DNA of 64,000 nt from Closterium sp. NIES-65 (lineage: Eukaryota > Streptophyta > Zygnematophyceae > Desmidiales > Closteriaceae), in assembly GCA_948144175.1 (NCBI GenBank), contig CANXME010002181.1, positions 186,001-250,000 on the forward strand, read 5' to 3'. The notes beneath the pieces are model-generated. The model was not told the DNA's origin. It did no database searches and saw nothing but the letters and a program-made list of their open reading frames with translations. Both the position numbers and the translations under genes were made by a program. Positions 19,561-29,798 of the stretch are shown piece after piece (position 1 is the stretch's first letter; the number at the start of each line of letters is the position of its first letter).

Positions 19561-20399
19561 ACGTCGCGGCCCCGCCCTATGTCGCGGCCCCGCCCCTCGA
19601 AGCGGCCCCGCCTTACGTCGCGGCCCCGCCCCGCTCGTCGCGGCCCCGCCCCTTGTCGCGGCCCCGCCCTCCAACCAGGCTCGTGGTGGGCCCCTTTCAC
19701 CACACCGCCTCCCCCCCCCCCCCCCCCCCTGCCATTTCCCGTCGTCCGTCGTGGCGACCTGAGGGGGCCGCCGAGCTGTGGGGTGGCGGGTATGGGGGTG
19801 GTCGGTGTGCCTTCCTCCCTTTCTCCTCCTCCTCCTTCGTCTCCCACTGCTGCAGCTGTCGCTGAGGGGGGTGGTTGTGTGGGAGACTGGGTTTAGGGTT
19901 TAAGGGGGGTGCGTGGGAGTAGAGCTAGTGGTGTAGCAGTGGGTGTGTATCAGGGGGGTGGGACTGTGTGCGGGAGGATGAGCGGAGGTTGCCAGTTTGT
20001 CGTCAGCAGCACCTGTAGTCCGGGGCGCTGTCCCGGTAGCCCAGTCGTAGCCAGCTGTGCCAGCCGCCCGTGGGTCCGTTGCCCGTCCGCCGCTATTTGA
20101 GCCGCGGGGCCTGTTACTCCTGTAGTCCGGGCGCTGTCCGGTAGCCGCTGAGCCAGTCTGCCTCCTGTTGCCCGTGTGTCTGCAGCTTCAGCCGTCGCCT
20201 CCTGTCTCCTCTCCCCTCACTCTCCCTCCTCCTCCTCACTTGCCCGTTGTGACTACCACTAGCTTTGCTTATAATTGTGAACTCTAAACTATTTCTTCTT
20301 GAACTTGTGCTCAGAATGTGTGGTGACATTGTGATCCACCCTGAGCTTGTTTTGCTTTGCCTGCTCTGCTGATTACACCCCACTTTGGCTATGGGGGTG

Positions 20400-20529
20400 T
20401 GTCAGAATATTATCTTATTGTTCTAGCCTGTAGTGGGGTGCTCTATAGCGAGTACAACCCTTCTAGGGTTTGCTATTTGTATCCTCATTCTTGCTAGTTC
20501 AATTCTCTTTTCTTCTTCTAATTTTGTCA
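20400..20529 (+). repeat. 3' LTR of element B (130 bp)
   Basis: It is the partner of 18876-19005. Target duplication ACGCC follows at 20530-20534, after which the hAT transposase frame resumes. Confidence 0.95.
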
Positions 20530-21235
20530 ACGCCCTCTTTAAGTGCATGTTGCGCTGCAAATTTGAGGACATGGGCAACGTGCCACTTGGGCAAGTCCAT
20601 AGTCAAAGGTGGTTGGTTAGGATAGTGTAGTAATCCTACACTTTTCAAATGTCGAAATCGTATGCATGCCTGAAATGCCGAGATCGAGTGAGAAGCGGGG
20701 GATCCCAAGGGCGCGATCCCAGTGTGGTCAGGGACTCCAGCCAGCAAACAAATCTCCCTATTGTTGTTTCCGACGCTGTCTGTGGTCACAACGAAGGACG
20801 CATCACCAAAACCCCACCCCTTAGGGACCTCTTCCAACTTGTCAGCTATCGTGTTCTCAGTGTATGAGTTCGCAAGCTGCCTGAAATCGAATACGACCTG
20901 CTGCAGCAAGAAGTCGCTGGTGACCCAGTGTGCTGTCACCACCTTGAACACCAAACCCGTTCTCACTGGTCCATATATACGTGGTGATTGTAATCCTCCT
21001 TGTCAGCCCTTCAGCTAACACTAGCTGCCGCAGCTCTACCCCAGCTGCATCACCCGATGAATGCGTGTCGCGTGCTAGGGAGAAACGCGTGCCGGCATGT
21101 CGCGCCGTCGTGGGGTTCAGCATCACGACAATGTCCTTAACTGGCAAACGGGCAAGGCACAAATATGGAGTGCTCGTATGGTTTAACCCTAACGTAAGGC
21201 ATGACGAAAACGCATCATCGATCGAACAACCCTAG

Positions 21236-22268
21236 TATTGAGAATTTCACACCCATAAGAGCTTACCTTCTGTCGGTCGACCGCTCAAAACTGCATGTCG
21301 AGTCCTGCAAGCATCACCATACCCTCGCGCAGCTGCTGAGCACCAACCCGCGGCGTAACGAATGAGCTCATGATAGCCTGCCTACTCCCACTGGTAGAAA
21401 CGCCTGTCATCCCTCTACCACCAATCCCTATCGCTCCTAGCTAGAATGTTGGGCCACTTGATTTGATCAGGGACATCTAGTCCCCACCTCATATATGGGA
21501 AAGCAAGATCTTATGGCTTCTTCGGATCAAGGTAGCGACGGACCCAGATCTGCAGCAGGCTAGGGTAGTATAACCGGTTGAAGTGCTACTAAGGCCCCAA
21601 TTCATTTTAGTGTTGCACCTAAGGCAACACCTCTTTCCATCCATCAAAGACTCGAACATGCCACGCATCAAACTGGACTCCCCATTTTTTAGGGCCTTCT
21701 CCACCAACGGCACCAACTCTTTCTCGATTGGATTCCAACCCTGCATATCGCGCTCTAGGCACACTAGCAGCGTGCACATGGAACAAGCTCACGGCACTTG
21801 GGCTTGTTCAAGTTGTTTCTGGCTGAGAATTCTTCCCAAGAGAATTTTCTTAGAAGCAAGGAAGAACAAACAGAAAGAGAAACAGCAACTACTCTCTATT
21901 TCCTACGAATGCATTTTTATATGTACAGTACATTTACAATTCAGACATGCGGCTCGGAATGTCGATTCGGGTGGCCAGCCCCAACATCGAGCCACATTCC
22001 ATATTTCTACTCACGTTTGTACACCTCACTGCACCCACACACGTGTTACATTTCTATTCCTCCAAGTCTGGACTTTCGTCACCTGTCCCACGCGGAAGTC
22101 CTCCCGAGTCAGTCAAGGCAGGAAACCTCAGTTTCGCCCTTCTCACGTGGGTCCCCCATGTCCTGCTCACTTCCGTCCCTTTGCTGCCCACGTTCGCAGT
22201 TGCACGCTGGTGCTGCATGCTTTCGCCTCCCGTGTGCTTCACGCTGCCTCTAGTGCAGCCCCCACTTG
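21236..22268. other. Unassigned region upstream of the hAT gene
   Basis: No confident gene. On the reverse strand 21489-21779 encodes a 96-residue frame with a Cys-rich stretch (CCLRCNTKMNW) that could be a decayed BED-type zinc finger of the same hAT gene, but the spacing is not convincing. Confidence 0.3.
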
Positions 22269-22724
22269 TTACAGCACAGCTGCAGCAGGCACAGCAGCGC
22301 CGACAGGCGCCAACTCTACTTGAGTCCCCCCCTCCAGGCCGACCCCTGACGCCCCCCCACATGCACCTGAGTCACGGTCCAGCCCGACTGTTTGATCCGC
22401 AGTAGGTGCGACAAACACCTGATTCTGCTGCCATCGTTGCAACTCCTCACGCCGACGTGTCACAATACCCTCTTCCCAAGCTGCCTCATCGACGTCCAGG
22501 GAGAAGGAATCCAACTGGAGTGTCTCCCTTGAGGCTGGATTTGGGAGATCACCTAGGGAGGCATCGGGAATAATATTGTCTTGTTCACCGGCAGCTAGGG
22601 CCACCGACACTAAGTCTATTAGATAAGATGGGAGGCAAAAGCGGAGATTTTGATCAAAGTGAGTTGTTGCGGGCCTAAAGCCAGGTAATGATGGCGCACG
22701 CGACGGGCCTTGTTGCTCCTGCAC
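22269..22724 (-). CDS. Hypothetical protein (151 aa), unrecognised
   Basis: An ATG-initiated frame on the reverse strand, upstream of the hAT pseudogene and in the same orientation. The central part is acidic and balanced (DSFSLDVDEAAWEEGIVTRR, then REELQRWQQNQ) and looks more protein-like than the GC-rich artefact frames nearby. The C-terminus is Gly/Val/Ala-rich. I recognise no domain. It could be an exon of the hAT element or of a lost host gene, or a chance frame. No splice sites or promoter were identified. Confidence 0.3.
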   Translation of the reverse strand: MQEQQGPSRAPSLPGFRPATTHFDQNLRFCLPSYLIDLVSVALAAGEQDNIIPDASLGDLPNPASRETLQLDSFSLDVDEAAWEEGIVTRRREELQRWQQNQVFVAPTADQTVGLDRDSGACGGASGVGLEGGTQVELAPVGAAVPAAAVL

Positions 22725-23107
22725 GCGTGGTTAGACAAGCGCGCAAGCAACCTACTACATGCGCCCGCCCCACTGCACGTGCCTGCCACTCCCCACTACA
22801 CGCGGCCGCCCCCGGCCGTACGGACTGGCGCGACGCCGGGGGGGGGGGGGGGTCATGTCGTGGTCGCTTGCTAACTGGACGTGCGGTGGCTAGGTGTTTA
22901 TTATTAAGCCGCGCCACATCGTTAATGCGGACTGCCTTCTAAATGATGTTATGTTTGACAGCAACTGTTACTGTAGCGAGTTAATGGGGAATCAAGGCTG
23001 CTTACTGGCAATCTACAATTTCTAAGCTTTTGGTGCTAAGTAGGATTATGGAATAATGTCGAGGGGAAAAATATCCACTCAACATCGACTTTAGATTTCC
23101 TAGTGTC

Positions 23108-23345
23108 AAGATTGGGTCTGGTCAATACCCGACCCAGTTACCCTCTTTTTCGCCTGATTTTGGGTTGGGTCAAAGTCGGGTCAAAACCCGACCCATTTCG
23201 ACCCAATTTCCAACATAGGGTCGGGTTTTGGCCGGGTCAACCTGACTCGACCTGGCCGGGCCAGGCCAATGAAATTCCTGACATGACCGGGGCAAAATCC
23301 TGGGTCGGGTCGGGCCGGCCCGACCCGGCCAGGCCGGTTGCTCAT
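23108..23345. repeat. GGGTCGGGT-rich palindromic repeat, copy 2
   Basis: It contains GTCGGGTCAAAACCCGACCC, GGGTCGGGTTTTGGCCGGGTC and a compact palindrome GGTCGGGCCGGCCCGACC near the right end. Similar GGGTCGGGT-based MITEs exist in many plants. It ends 60 bases before the first recognised LRR exon. Confidence 0.55.
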
Positions 23346-23861
23346 GTCTACACCGAAACGTCAAGATAATTCTCTGCCCGTCTCTCATGTCGTGTCTGCC
23401 TATCCAGATCGCTCAGCTACAATAGCTTCAATGGTCCCATCCCACCACAGCTGGCACTGCCCAACCTCACTGAACTGTGAGACCCCCTATTGTTTGCCCA
23501 ATCTTACGAACTCATCTTCAAATATCCATGTCTATTCACCACTTGGGCTCTCCTCCCACCTGCACTATCTGTCTACCCTTCTCAAATCTTATGTCTCTCC
23601 CTTTTCTAATCTGCAATGGTTCCCGTTTGACTGCTTTGTATGCAGTCATATATCTCACAATCAGTTCACAGAAGGCATTCCCAGCACCTCCACTCGGCTC
23701 ACCGGCATATACTCTCTGTATGTCTCTCCCCGTGCTGCGCTCCCCTATTTACCTCTCTGTGCCCCCACGACACTAACTTGCTGCCTGACATGTTACTGAT
23801 TGTTCGTTGTTGTGCATTCCTAGTTATTATTTCTCTGCCATATGCTCGTTGCCTTCTACAT

Positions 23862-24282
23862 GTGTGTGTGTGTGTGCGTGCGTGCGTGCATGCGTGCGTG
23901 AGTGCATGCGTCCGTGCATGCATGCATGCGTGTGTGATTGCGTGTGTGTGCGTGCGTGCATGTGTGCGTGCGTGTGCGTCTGTGGGTGTTTGTGTGTGTG
24001 CGTGCGTGTGTGCATGCGTGCGTGCATGTTTGTACGTGTGTGTGTGCGCGTGTGTGCATGTGTGCGTGCATGTGTGCATGCATGCATGCCTGTGTGCGTG
24101 CGTGCGTGCGTGTGCGCGTGCATGTGTGCGTGCGGGTGCGTGCATGTGTGTGTGTGTGTGCATATGTGCGTGTGTGCGCGCGCGTGTGTGTGCGTATGTG
24201 GGTGCGTGTGTGTGTGCGTGCGTGCGTGCGTGTGTGTGTGTGCGTGTGTGCGTGCGTGTGTGCGTGCATGTGTGTGTGCACG
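23862..24282. repeat. Alternating purine-pyrimidine (TG/CG/CA)n tract
   Basis: About 420 bp of almost uninterrupted TG, CG and CA dinucleotides lie in an intron of the receptor-kinase gene. All His/Thr-rich or Cys/Val-rich frames across it are artefacts. Strict alternation favours Z-DNA. Confidence 0.95.
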
Positions 24283-26379
24283 GGCTCCACGTAACAGAGA
24301 CATTTCTTTCAACTATATCAGCTCGGGCCTTGACGTGGTGGCGCAGATGACATGGCTCCAAGACATGTGGGTGCTCTCCCCTCTTCACCACCTCACGTGG
24401 CCCTGAATTTACTTTCTGTTGCTTCCCTTGGTCCCGTTTGGCTGCATGCAACATCTGAACTGAAACGCTCTCTCCAATAATGGCTCTGCAGACTCATCCC
24501 TAGCAACAAAGTCCTTGGTGTGATTCCAGCGTCCTTTACTGGGATCCGTGGCCTCAGAAGCCTGTGAGTCTACTCGATCCACCTCTCATCAATGCAACAA
24601 CCCCTTTCATTGCACCCGAGTGGGTGGGATGCAGCAACAGTAAGCGTTGCGACTGCCCCTATAATAGTTAGCTGAATAACAATATGCCCGCCTACTTCCA
24701 TAGTCATTTTTATTGGCCTTCTATTTCAATTCATGGTGGAAGAACGATTGTGCGCATAGTATGTATGTATTTTGCACGATCTCGTATCTTCACGCGTTGG
24801 GCTGCCTCGTTTTTCCATGCATTCATATGTGTTTGTATGCATAAGCCAGTGCCCTTCATTCTGTGCCCACGTATTTGTGCATGTGTGCAGTGGCCTGTTC
24901 ATGAGCGAATGAATGCGAGCTCTCCCTTGTATTTGTTTCAATATTTCCCCACCATACCATGCATGTTGATCCTTATTCATGGATGTTGGAAACAACCATA
25001 TATCTGGAGCCTTCCCAACTTTTATTATGCAACAAACTAGCCTTAACAAAATGTAAGACATCCATTCGTGGCCTAAAACACAGGCGTCTTAAAACTGTTG
25101 ATGCAAATGCTGCCATGTACTTCCTAAAACAACTCCCTGCAGAACTCAAAGGGTAGTCGCTAGTGGAATGGTGATGGCAGGAACTTGGGCAACAACAACT
25201 TCACAGGGACTATCCCCCGTGAATTGACCAAGCTTGTCAACCTGCAAGGCATGTAAGTTGCACAACTACTTGGTCCACTGCTGCCAAGTGTAGTGGGACT
25301 TAAAAGGGATGGAACACAAACGACAGAAAATGGCCAAGTGTGGCATTGACGCGGGGCTGATTATCCTTTAGCAAGGCCGCGATGCTGTATTGTGCTTCAC
25401 TTTGAGGCTCTTGATACCATTGTCCAGAGATCTCAGGGACAACAATTTCCACGGAATCATTCCATCTGGCCTGCTTCAGCTACCCGTATTGGAAGAGCTG
25501 TAAGCAGCTCTAATATACCCTTTTCATATGATCCTCGATTCTTCCACCTTCCACCTTCAAGTCTTACTCTGAATGAAGGGGTGAAAGTCTGAGCATGCAT
25601 ACAAAAGTTATTACCACTCTGAGATGTCAATGGCATTTTGCAAGTACTCTTCTCTATTGCCAATTACCAAATCAAGAGTTTGCATGCCTGCTACTGGCTT
25701 TGGAGGTGTCTCCCGGCACCTTGAGTTCTTGGTCTTGTAGAGGCAACGTTGCATTCCCTTTGTGCACTCGCGATTTTCTTGGATTTCTAAATGCTGCATC
25801 CAGCCGTCCGTTAAGATATTCCTCCTGCCCAACACAGGGATGTAGCTGACAACTTTCTTTCTGGGGAACTCCCCGAGACTCTCGGTGTCACAACTTCTCT
25901 TTCCAGGCTGTAAGAATTTTAACCACTGTGTGCTGCCACCACTTGTGTGTGCTGCCACCATTGTTTCTACTTGATGCCGCGCTTTCGCTTCGTGCTTAGC
26001 GTTCATTGCCAAATAATCATCATTCACCCCTTTGCACTTTGCAGTAGCCTGGGAGGGAATGACTTTACGGGATCCTTACCAGACTTCTCACGCTGGAACG
26101 TCAACTGTGTAGAAATGTAAGCCTCCCCAAACTTTCTCCTCCTTGTTCTTCGCACCGTATAGCATTGCACCCATGGTAAGCAATTGAGTTCATCCCTCTT
26201 AACTCATCTCAGCGATCTTGTTGCTGCCTCACCTGAGTTGTAGCTCACAAACATCAGCAGCAACAACTTCACAGGGTCTATTCCCGACTCGATCTCCACC
26301 CTCACAAAACTCGAGGGCATGTGAGTTGTGCCACAACGAGCCGTGATGCCTGCCATGAGCACATGTCTGTAAAGCTATT

Positions 26380-26511
26380 TGTGAGAATAAGCGAAGAGGA
26401 ATGAATGAACTAGCAGTGAAATGAGTACAAGTAGGAAACCCTAGAATTGTATACCCCCTATAGGCTAACCCACTGTAGCCTACACAAGCAGAACATATAT
26501 AATGTTTGACA
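26380..26511 (-). repeat. 3' LTR of element E
   Basis: 132 bp, with telo-box AAACCCTAG near 26440 and TATATATAAT near its reverse-strand 5' edge. The next bases (26512 on) are the reverse complement of the CCTATGGGGG purine tract. Confidence 0.95.
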
Positions 26512-26717
26512 CAACCCCATAGGCAAAGTGGGGGAGAACAAGGGGTCACAAGACCAGTCAAGCAAAGCAAAGCAAGCTCAGGGTGGATCACAAAGTCACC
26601 ACACAGTCCGAGCACAAGAGCAGGGCCAGAGGCCAGTTCACATGCAGGAGTACAGACATATATATAAAACTAGACAAGCAAGAGCAGGGATATATATATG
26701 TCACAGTACAAGTGAAG

Positions 26718-29700
26718 TCAAGAGGAGAGCAAGTGAGGCAAGACAGGCACAAGACCCAGCTGGGTGCAAAAGCGCTGATGGTCACAAGGCGCGAGTGCCT
26801 TGGTGAACACATCAGCAGTGTTGGCCTCAGAGGCCACGTACGCAAGTCGCAACTGACCACGCTGCTGCAGCTCACGAGCAAGGAAGTAGCGGAGAGCAAT
26901 GTGCTTCGTTCTGTGCTCCAAGCGCTGCTCTCGACACAAGGCCAGCATGGCCTTGTTGTCTACGTACAGCACTGGAGGAGAACGAGGTGGCTCTCCAAGG
27001 TCAGTCAGCAGGTAGGTGAGCCAGCGAAGCTCCTGTGCAGCCATGGCCCCGGCGTAGATCTCAGCCTCACAACTGGAGCCGAGAACCGAAGACGAGCGAG
27101 TAGACCGCCACGAGACAGAGCCGGAACCAAGGCTGAAGGTGTAACCCTGTGACGACCGCTGCGTAGCCTGGTCGTCAGCCCAAGAAGCGTCCGCGTGGCC
27201 GGTAAGGACCACTGGACTCCGCCCTCCAAGCACTAGCCCCATGCCCGACGTACTGCACAGGTAGCGCAATACCCTCTTCGCTGCAGCCATGTGCTCTGGT
27301 CTGTGTCTCCCAGGAGCAACATAGCGTGCAAGAATGCTCAGAGGGTATGCAAGGTCAGGTCGTGTGCAGGTCATCAGGTACATGAGGCAGCCAACAAGCT
27401 CTGCATACGGACCACTCGACTCTACGGACTCATCCGAAGGCAGAGCTGAGAGTGAGTGGCGAGTAGGCAGAGGAGTGGCCTGCGGCGAGGAGTACGTGAA
27501 GCCAAAGCGCTGAAGGACCTGCTGCACCATGTGTGACTGAGTCAAGGTAATGGTGCGGCGTGCTCTGTCCCGAGTGATCTGCAAGCCAAGGTAGCTGCGC
27601 AGTTCACCCAGGTCTGTGCACGTGTGTCTCTTCAGCAGTTCGGACTTCATGTAGGCGAGTCCAGCAGTGTCCGCTGTGGCAAAGACCAAGTCGTCGACGT
27701 ACACGAGGATGTAGAACGGCGGCAGTGAAGTGCCGGTGCGCAGAAACAGCGACGGGTCAGCAGTAGAAGGAGCAAACCCAAGAGCCGCAAGCGTAGTCCT
27801 CAGTGTGTCGTGCCACTCACGCGGTGCCTGGCGGAGACCGTAGACTGGCCGTCGGAGGCTCCACTGGGTGCCAGGAGGGAAAGTCCCAGTGAAGCCAGGT
27901 GGACGGCGCAGCCAGATCTCCTCGTGCAGGCTACCCTGCAGGAACGCAGTGCTGAAGTCGAGAGAGTGAAGCTCGTAGTCGCGCTGAGCGGCTATGTGCA
28001 GCAGCACCCGAAGAGTGGTCATCTTCGGGGTGGGAGAGAAGGTCTGAAAGTAGTCAACTCCCTGCCGCTGACTGAAGCCACGAGCAACGTACCGTGCCTT
28101 GAAGACAGGTGGAGAGCCCGGCGGCCGCTTCACCCTGAAGATCCACATGCCACTGACGATGTTCGCCCCAGGAGGGGGAACCGCGTCAACGTAGGTGCCT
28201 GTGGACTTCCAGGAAGCCATCTCTGCATCCATAGCTGCCTGCCACTGAGAGGAGTAGGGACCCTCTACGGCCTCCGCGTAAGAACGCGGAGTCGGGATGT
28301 CTAGTGCATCCGGGTCTCCCTCAGGGGCAAGCAGTACAGACGCGAGATGAGGTGAAGCAGCCGCTAGACACTGTAACTCCTCCTGCCTGTCCTCTAGGAC
28401 GTCCGTGCCAAGAGCACACTCACCCCCGACGGACGGAGGACAGACAGACGCAGACTCAGCAACAAGACTAGCAGCGTAGTCGAGACGACAGCGAGCAGCA
28501 AAGTCAACGAGCTCAGCGACTAGAGCAGACGCAGCAGTGGACTCAAAAGAGGGGTCAGTGACGACAGTAGCAAGCAGACGCGTGACAGTAGGACTCGCAG
28601 CGCGAAGAAAGTCCGACTCAGGGTCGGCAAGCGCAGGAAGAGAGGACTCAGGAGGAGAAGGCAAAGGGGCACGTAGAGGAGCAGTGGACGGACGCAGAGA
28701 CATCCGGTGCGTGCCAGGGACAGGAGGAGGACGCTGACGCGAACCGCGACCACTAGCGAGAGCAGCACGAACCGGCGACGCGGGACGAGACGCAGGCTCA
28801 CGACGCTCAGCAAGACCTCCAGTAGGACCAGTGTAAGGAGAGGGAGAAGGCAGAGGAGAGGAAGGCTCCAACAGTGACTGCGACTGGACAGGCTGTGGAC
28901 ACTCTACCGAAGGAGAAAGACCAAGAACCTGCTGTAGGAGCGGAACGAAGTACGGGCGAGGCCGCGCGGCAGCTCCAGACTCAGCAGGGACAGCACCAGC
29001 ACCCTCAGTGACAGCACCAGCGCCACCAACACCTCCAGCGGCAGGACCTCCAGCAGCACCAGCAGCAGAACCACCGCCAGGACAGACAGCAGTAGTCTCA
29101 GCACCAACACCCTCAGCAGCTCCAGCTCCAGTAGGACCCGCAGGCCCAGCAGCTCCGGGACCGGCAGCACCAGCACCCTCGACGGTCGACGAAGCTCCAG
29201 CTCCAGCAGCACTCCTCCAACGGCGAGCAAACCACTCGCGCAGCTCCTGTGGAGAGAGGGGCTCCCGGCGAGACGCAGCAGCAGGAGAAACCCCAGGCTA
29301 AGCAGCTCCAGACTCAGCACCCCCAGGCACAGCAGCTCCAGACGTAGCACCCCCAGGCTCAGCAGCTCCAGACTCAGCACCTCCAGGCTCAGCAGCTCCA
29401 GACTCAGCACCCCCAGACTCAGTAGCTCCAGCTCCAGTAGGACTCGCAGGCCCAGCAGCTCCGGGACCGGCAGCACCCTCAGCAAGCGAAGAAGCTCCAG
29501 CTCCAGCAGCACGCCTCCAGCGGCGAGCAAACCACTCGCGCAGCTCCTGTGGAGAGAGCGGCTCCCGCCCAGCAGTCGCAGGCTCCGCACCTCCAGGCTC
29601 AGCACCCCCAGGCTCAGCAGCTCCTGACGTAGCACCCCCCGGCTCAGCACCCCCAGCAACAGCACCCCCAAGCTCAGCACCCCCCGGCCTCGCACCCCCA

Positions 29701-29796
29701 GGCTCAGCACCCCCAGCAGCAGCACCCCCAAGCTCAGCACCCGCAGGCGTAGCACCCCCAGACTCTCCACCCGCAGCAGGACCAGACTCAGCAGCA
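26718..29796 (-). pseudogene. Element E RT-RNase H with upstream linker
   Basis: 26718-28871 is an uninterrupted RT-RNase H frame: WIFRVKRPPG, KQ-equivalent YGLRQAPREW, YVDDLVFA (intact dyad), RNase H HADASWADD, SSCEAEIYAG, LYVDNKAMLAL and ANTADVFTKAL at the end. The reverse transcriptase copies genomic RNA in the particle and RNase H removes the template. Upstream, the Gly/Ala/Glu-rich linker (28872-29796) carries SPQELREWFA twice (near 29230 and 29540), once more than element A. TAG codons replace GAG near 29297 and at 29799, cutting the polyprotein. The RT part alone looks functional. Confidence 0.9.
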
Positions 29797-29798
29797 AC

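Larger units (their letters stand above)
18876..20529 (+). mobile_element. Element B: non-autonomous short-LTR element of the A family
   Basis: Two 130-bp LTRs (18876-19005 and 20400-20529) with TGTCA...TGTCA ends are flanked by ACGCC (18871-18875 and 20530-20534). No difference between the LTRs was found by eye. The internal 1.39 kb holds a PBS (TGCTATCAGAGC), a hairpin, a GC-rich 61-bp minisatellite leader, a C-run and a 3' block shared with element A (GTGTGGTGACATTGTGATCC, then CCACTTTGGCTATGGGGGTG). There is no gag or pol. It therefore resembles a small LARD/TRIM, presumably mobilised by A-type proteins. Confidence 0.95.
18490..21200 (-). pseudogene. hAT-family DNA transposase (interrupted and truncated)
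   Basis: Reading down from 21162 on the reverse strand, the motifs follow plant hAT order: LNPTTARHAGTRFSLARD, ITITTYIWTSENG (first catalytic block), KVVTAHWVTSDFLL, YTENTIADKLEEV, GWGFGDASFVVTTDSVGNN (second block), then WHVAHVLKFAAQHALKEGV (near 20555-20620). The frame is then cut by element B and a MITE and resumes below 18706 with SFKVEAVVKQLRRLRDM, SVQRSERFFDLQ and IIDSPTRW. The C-terminal dimerisation domain is missing: the frame runs into the GGGTCGGGT repeat. Frame changes occur near 20960 and 20750. hAT enzymes cut and paste DNA in the nucleus with 8-bp target duplications; this copy is dead. Confidence 0.82.

Noticed and set aside
18909..19896. Several 200-300-codon Arg/Pro/Ala-rich frames in element B
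   Set aside because: They cross a 61-bp repeat whose period is not a multiple of three, so no frame is conserved between units.
21489..21779. BED zinc finger of the hAT transposase
   Set aside because: Cysteines are present but the Cys/His spacing does not fit clearly; kept only as a weak possibility.
23640..24454. His/Thr-rich and Cys/Val-rich open frames
   Set aside because: They are translations of the alternating purine-pyrimidine tract.
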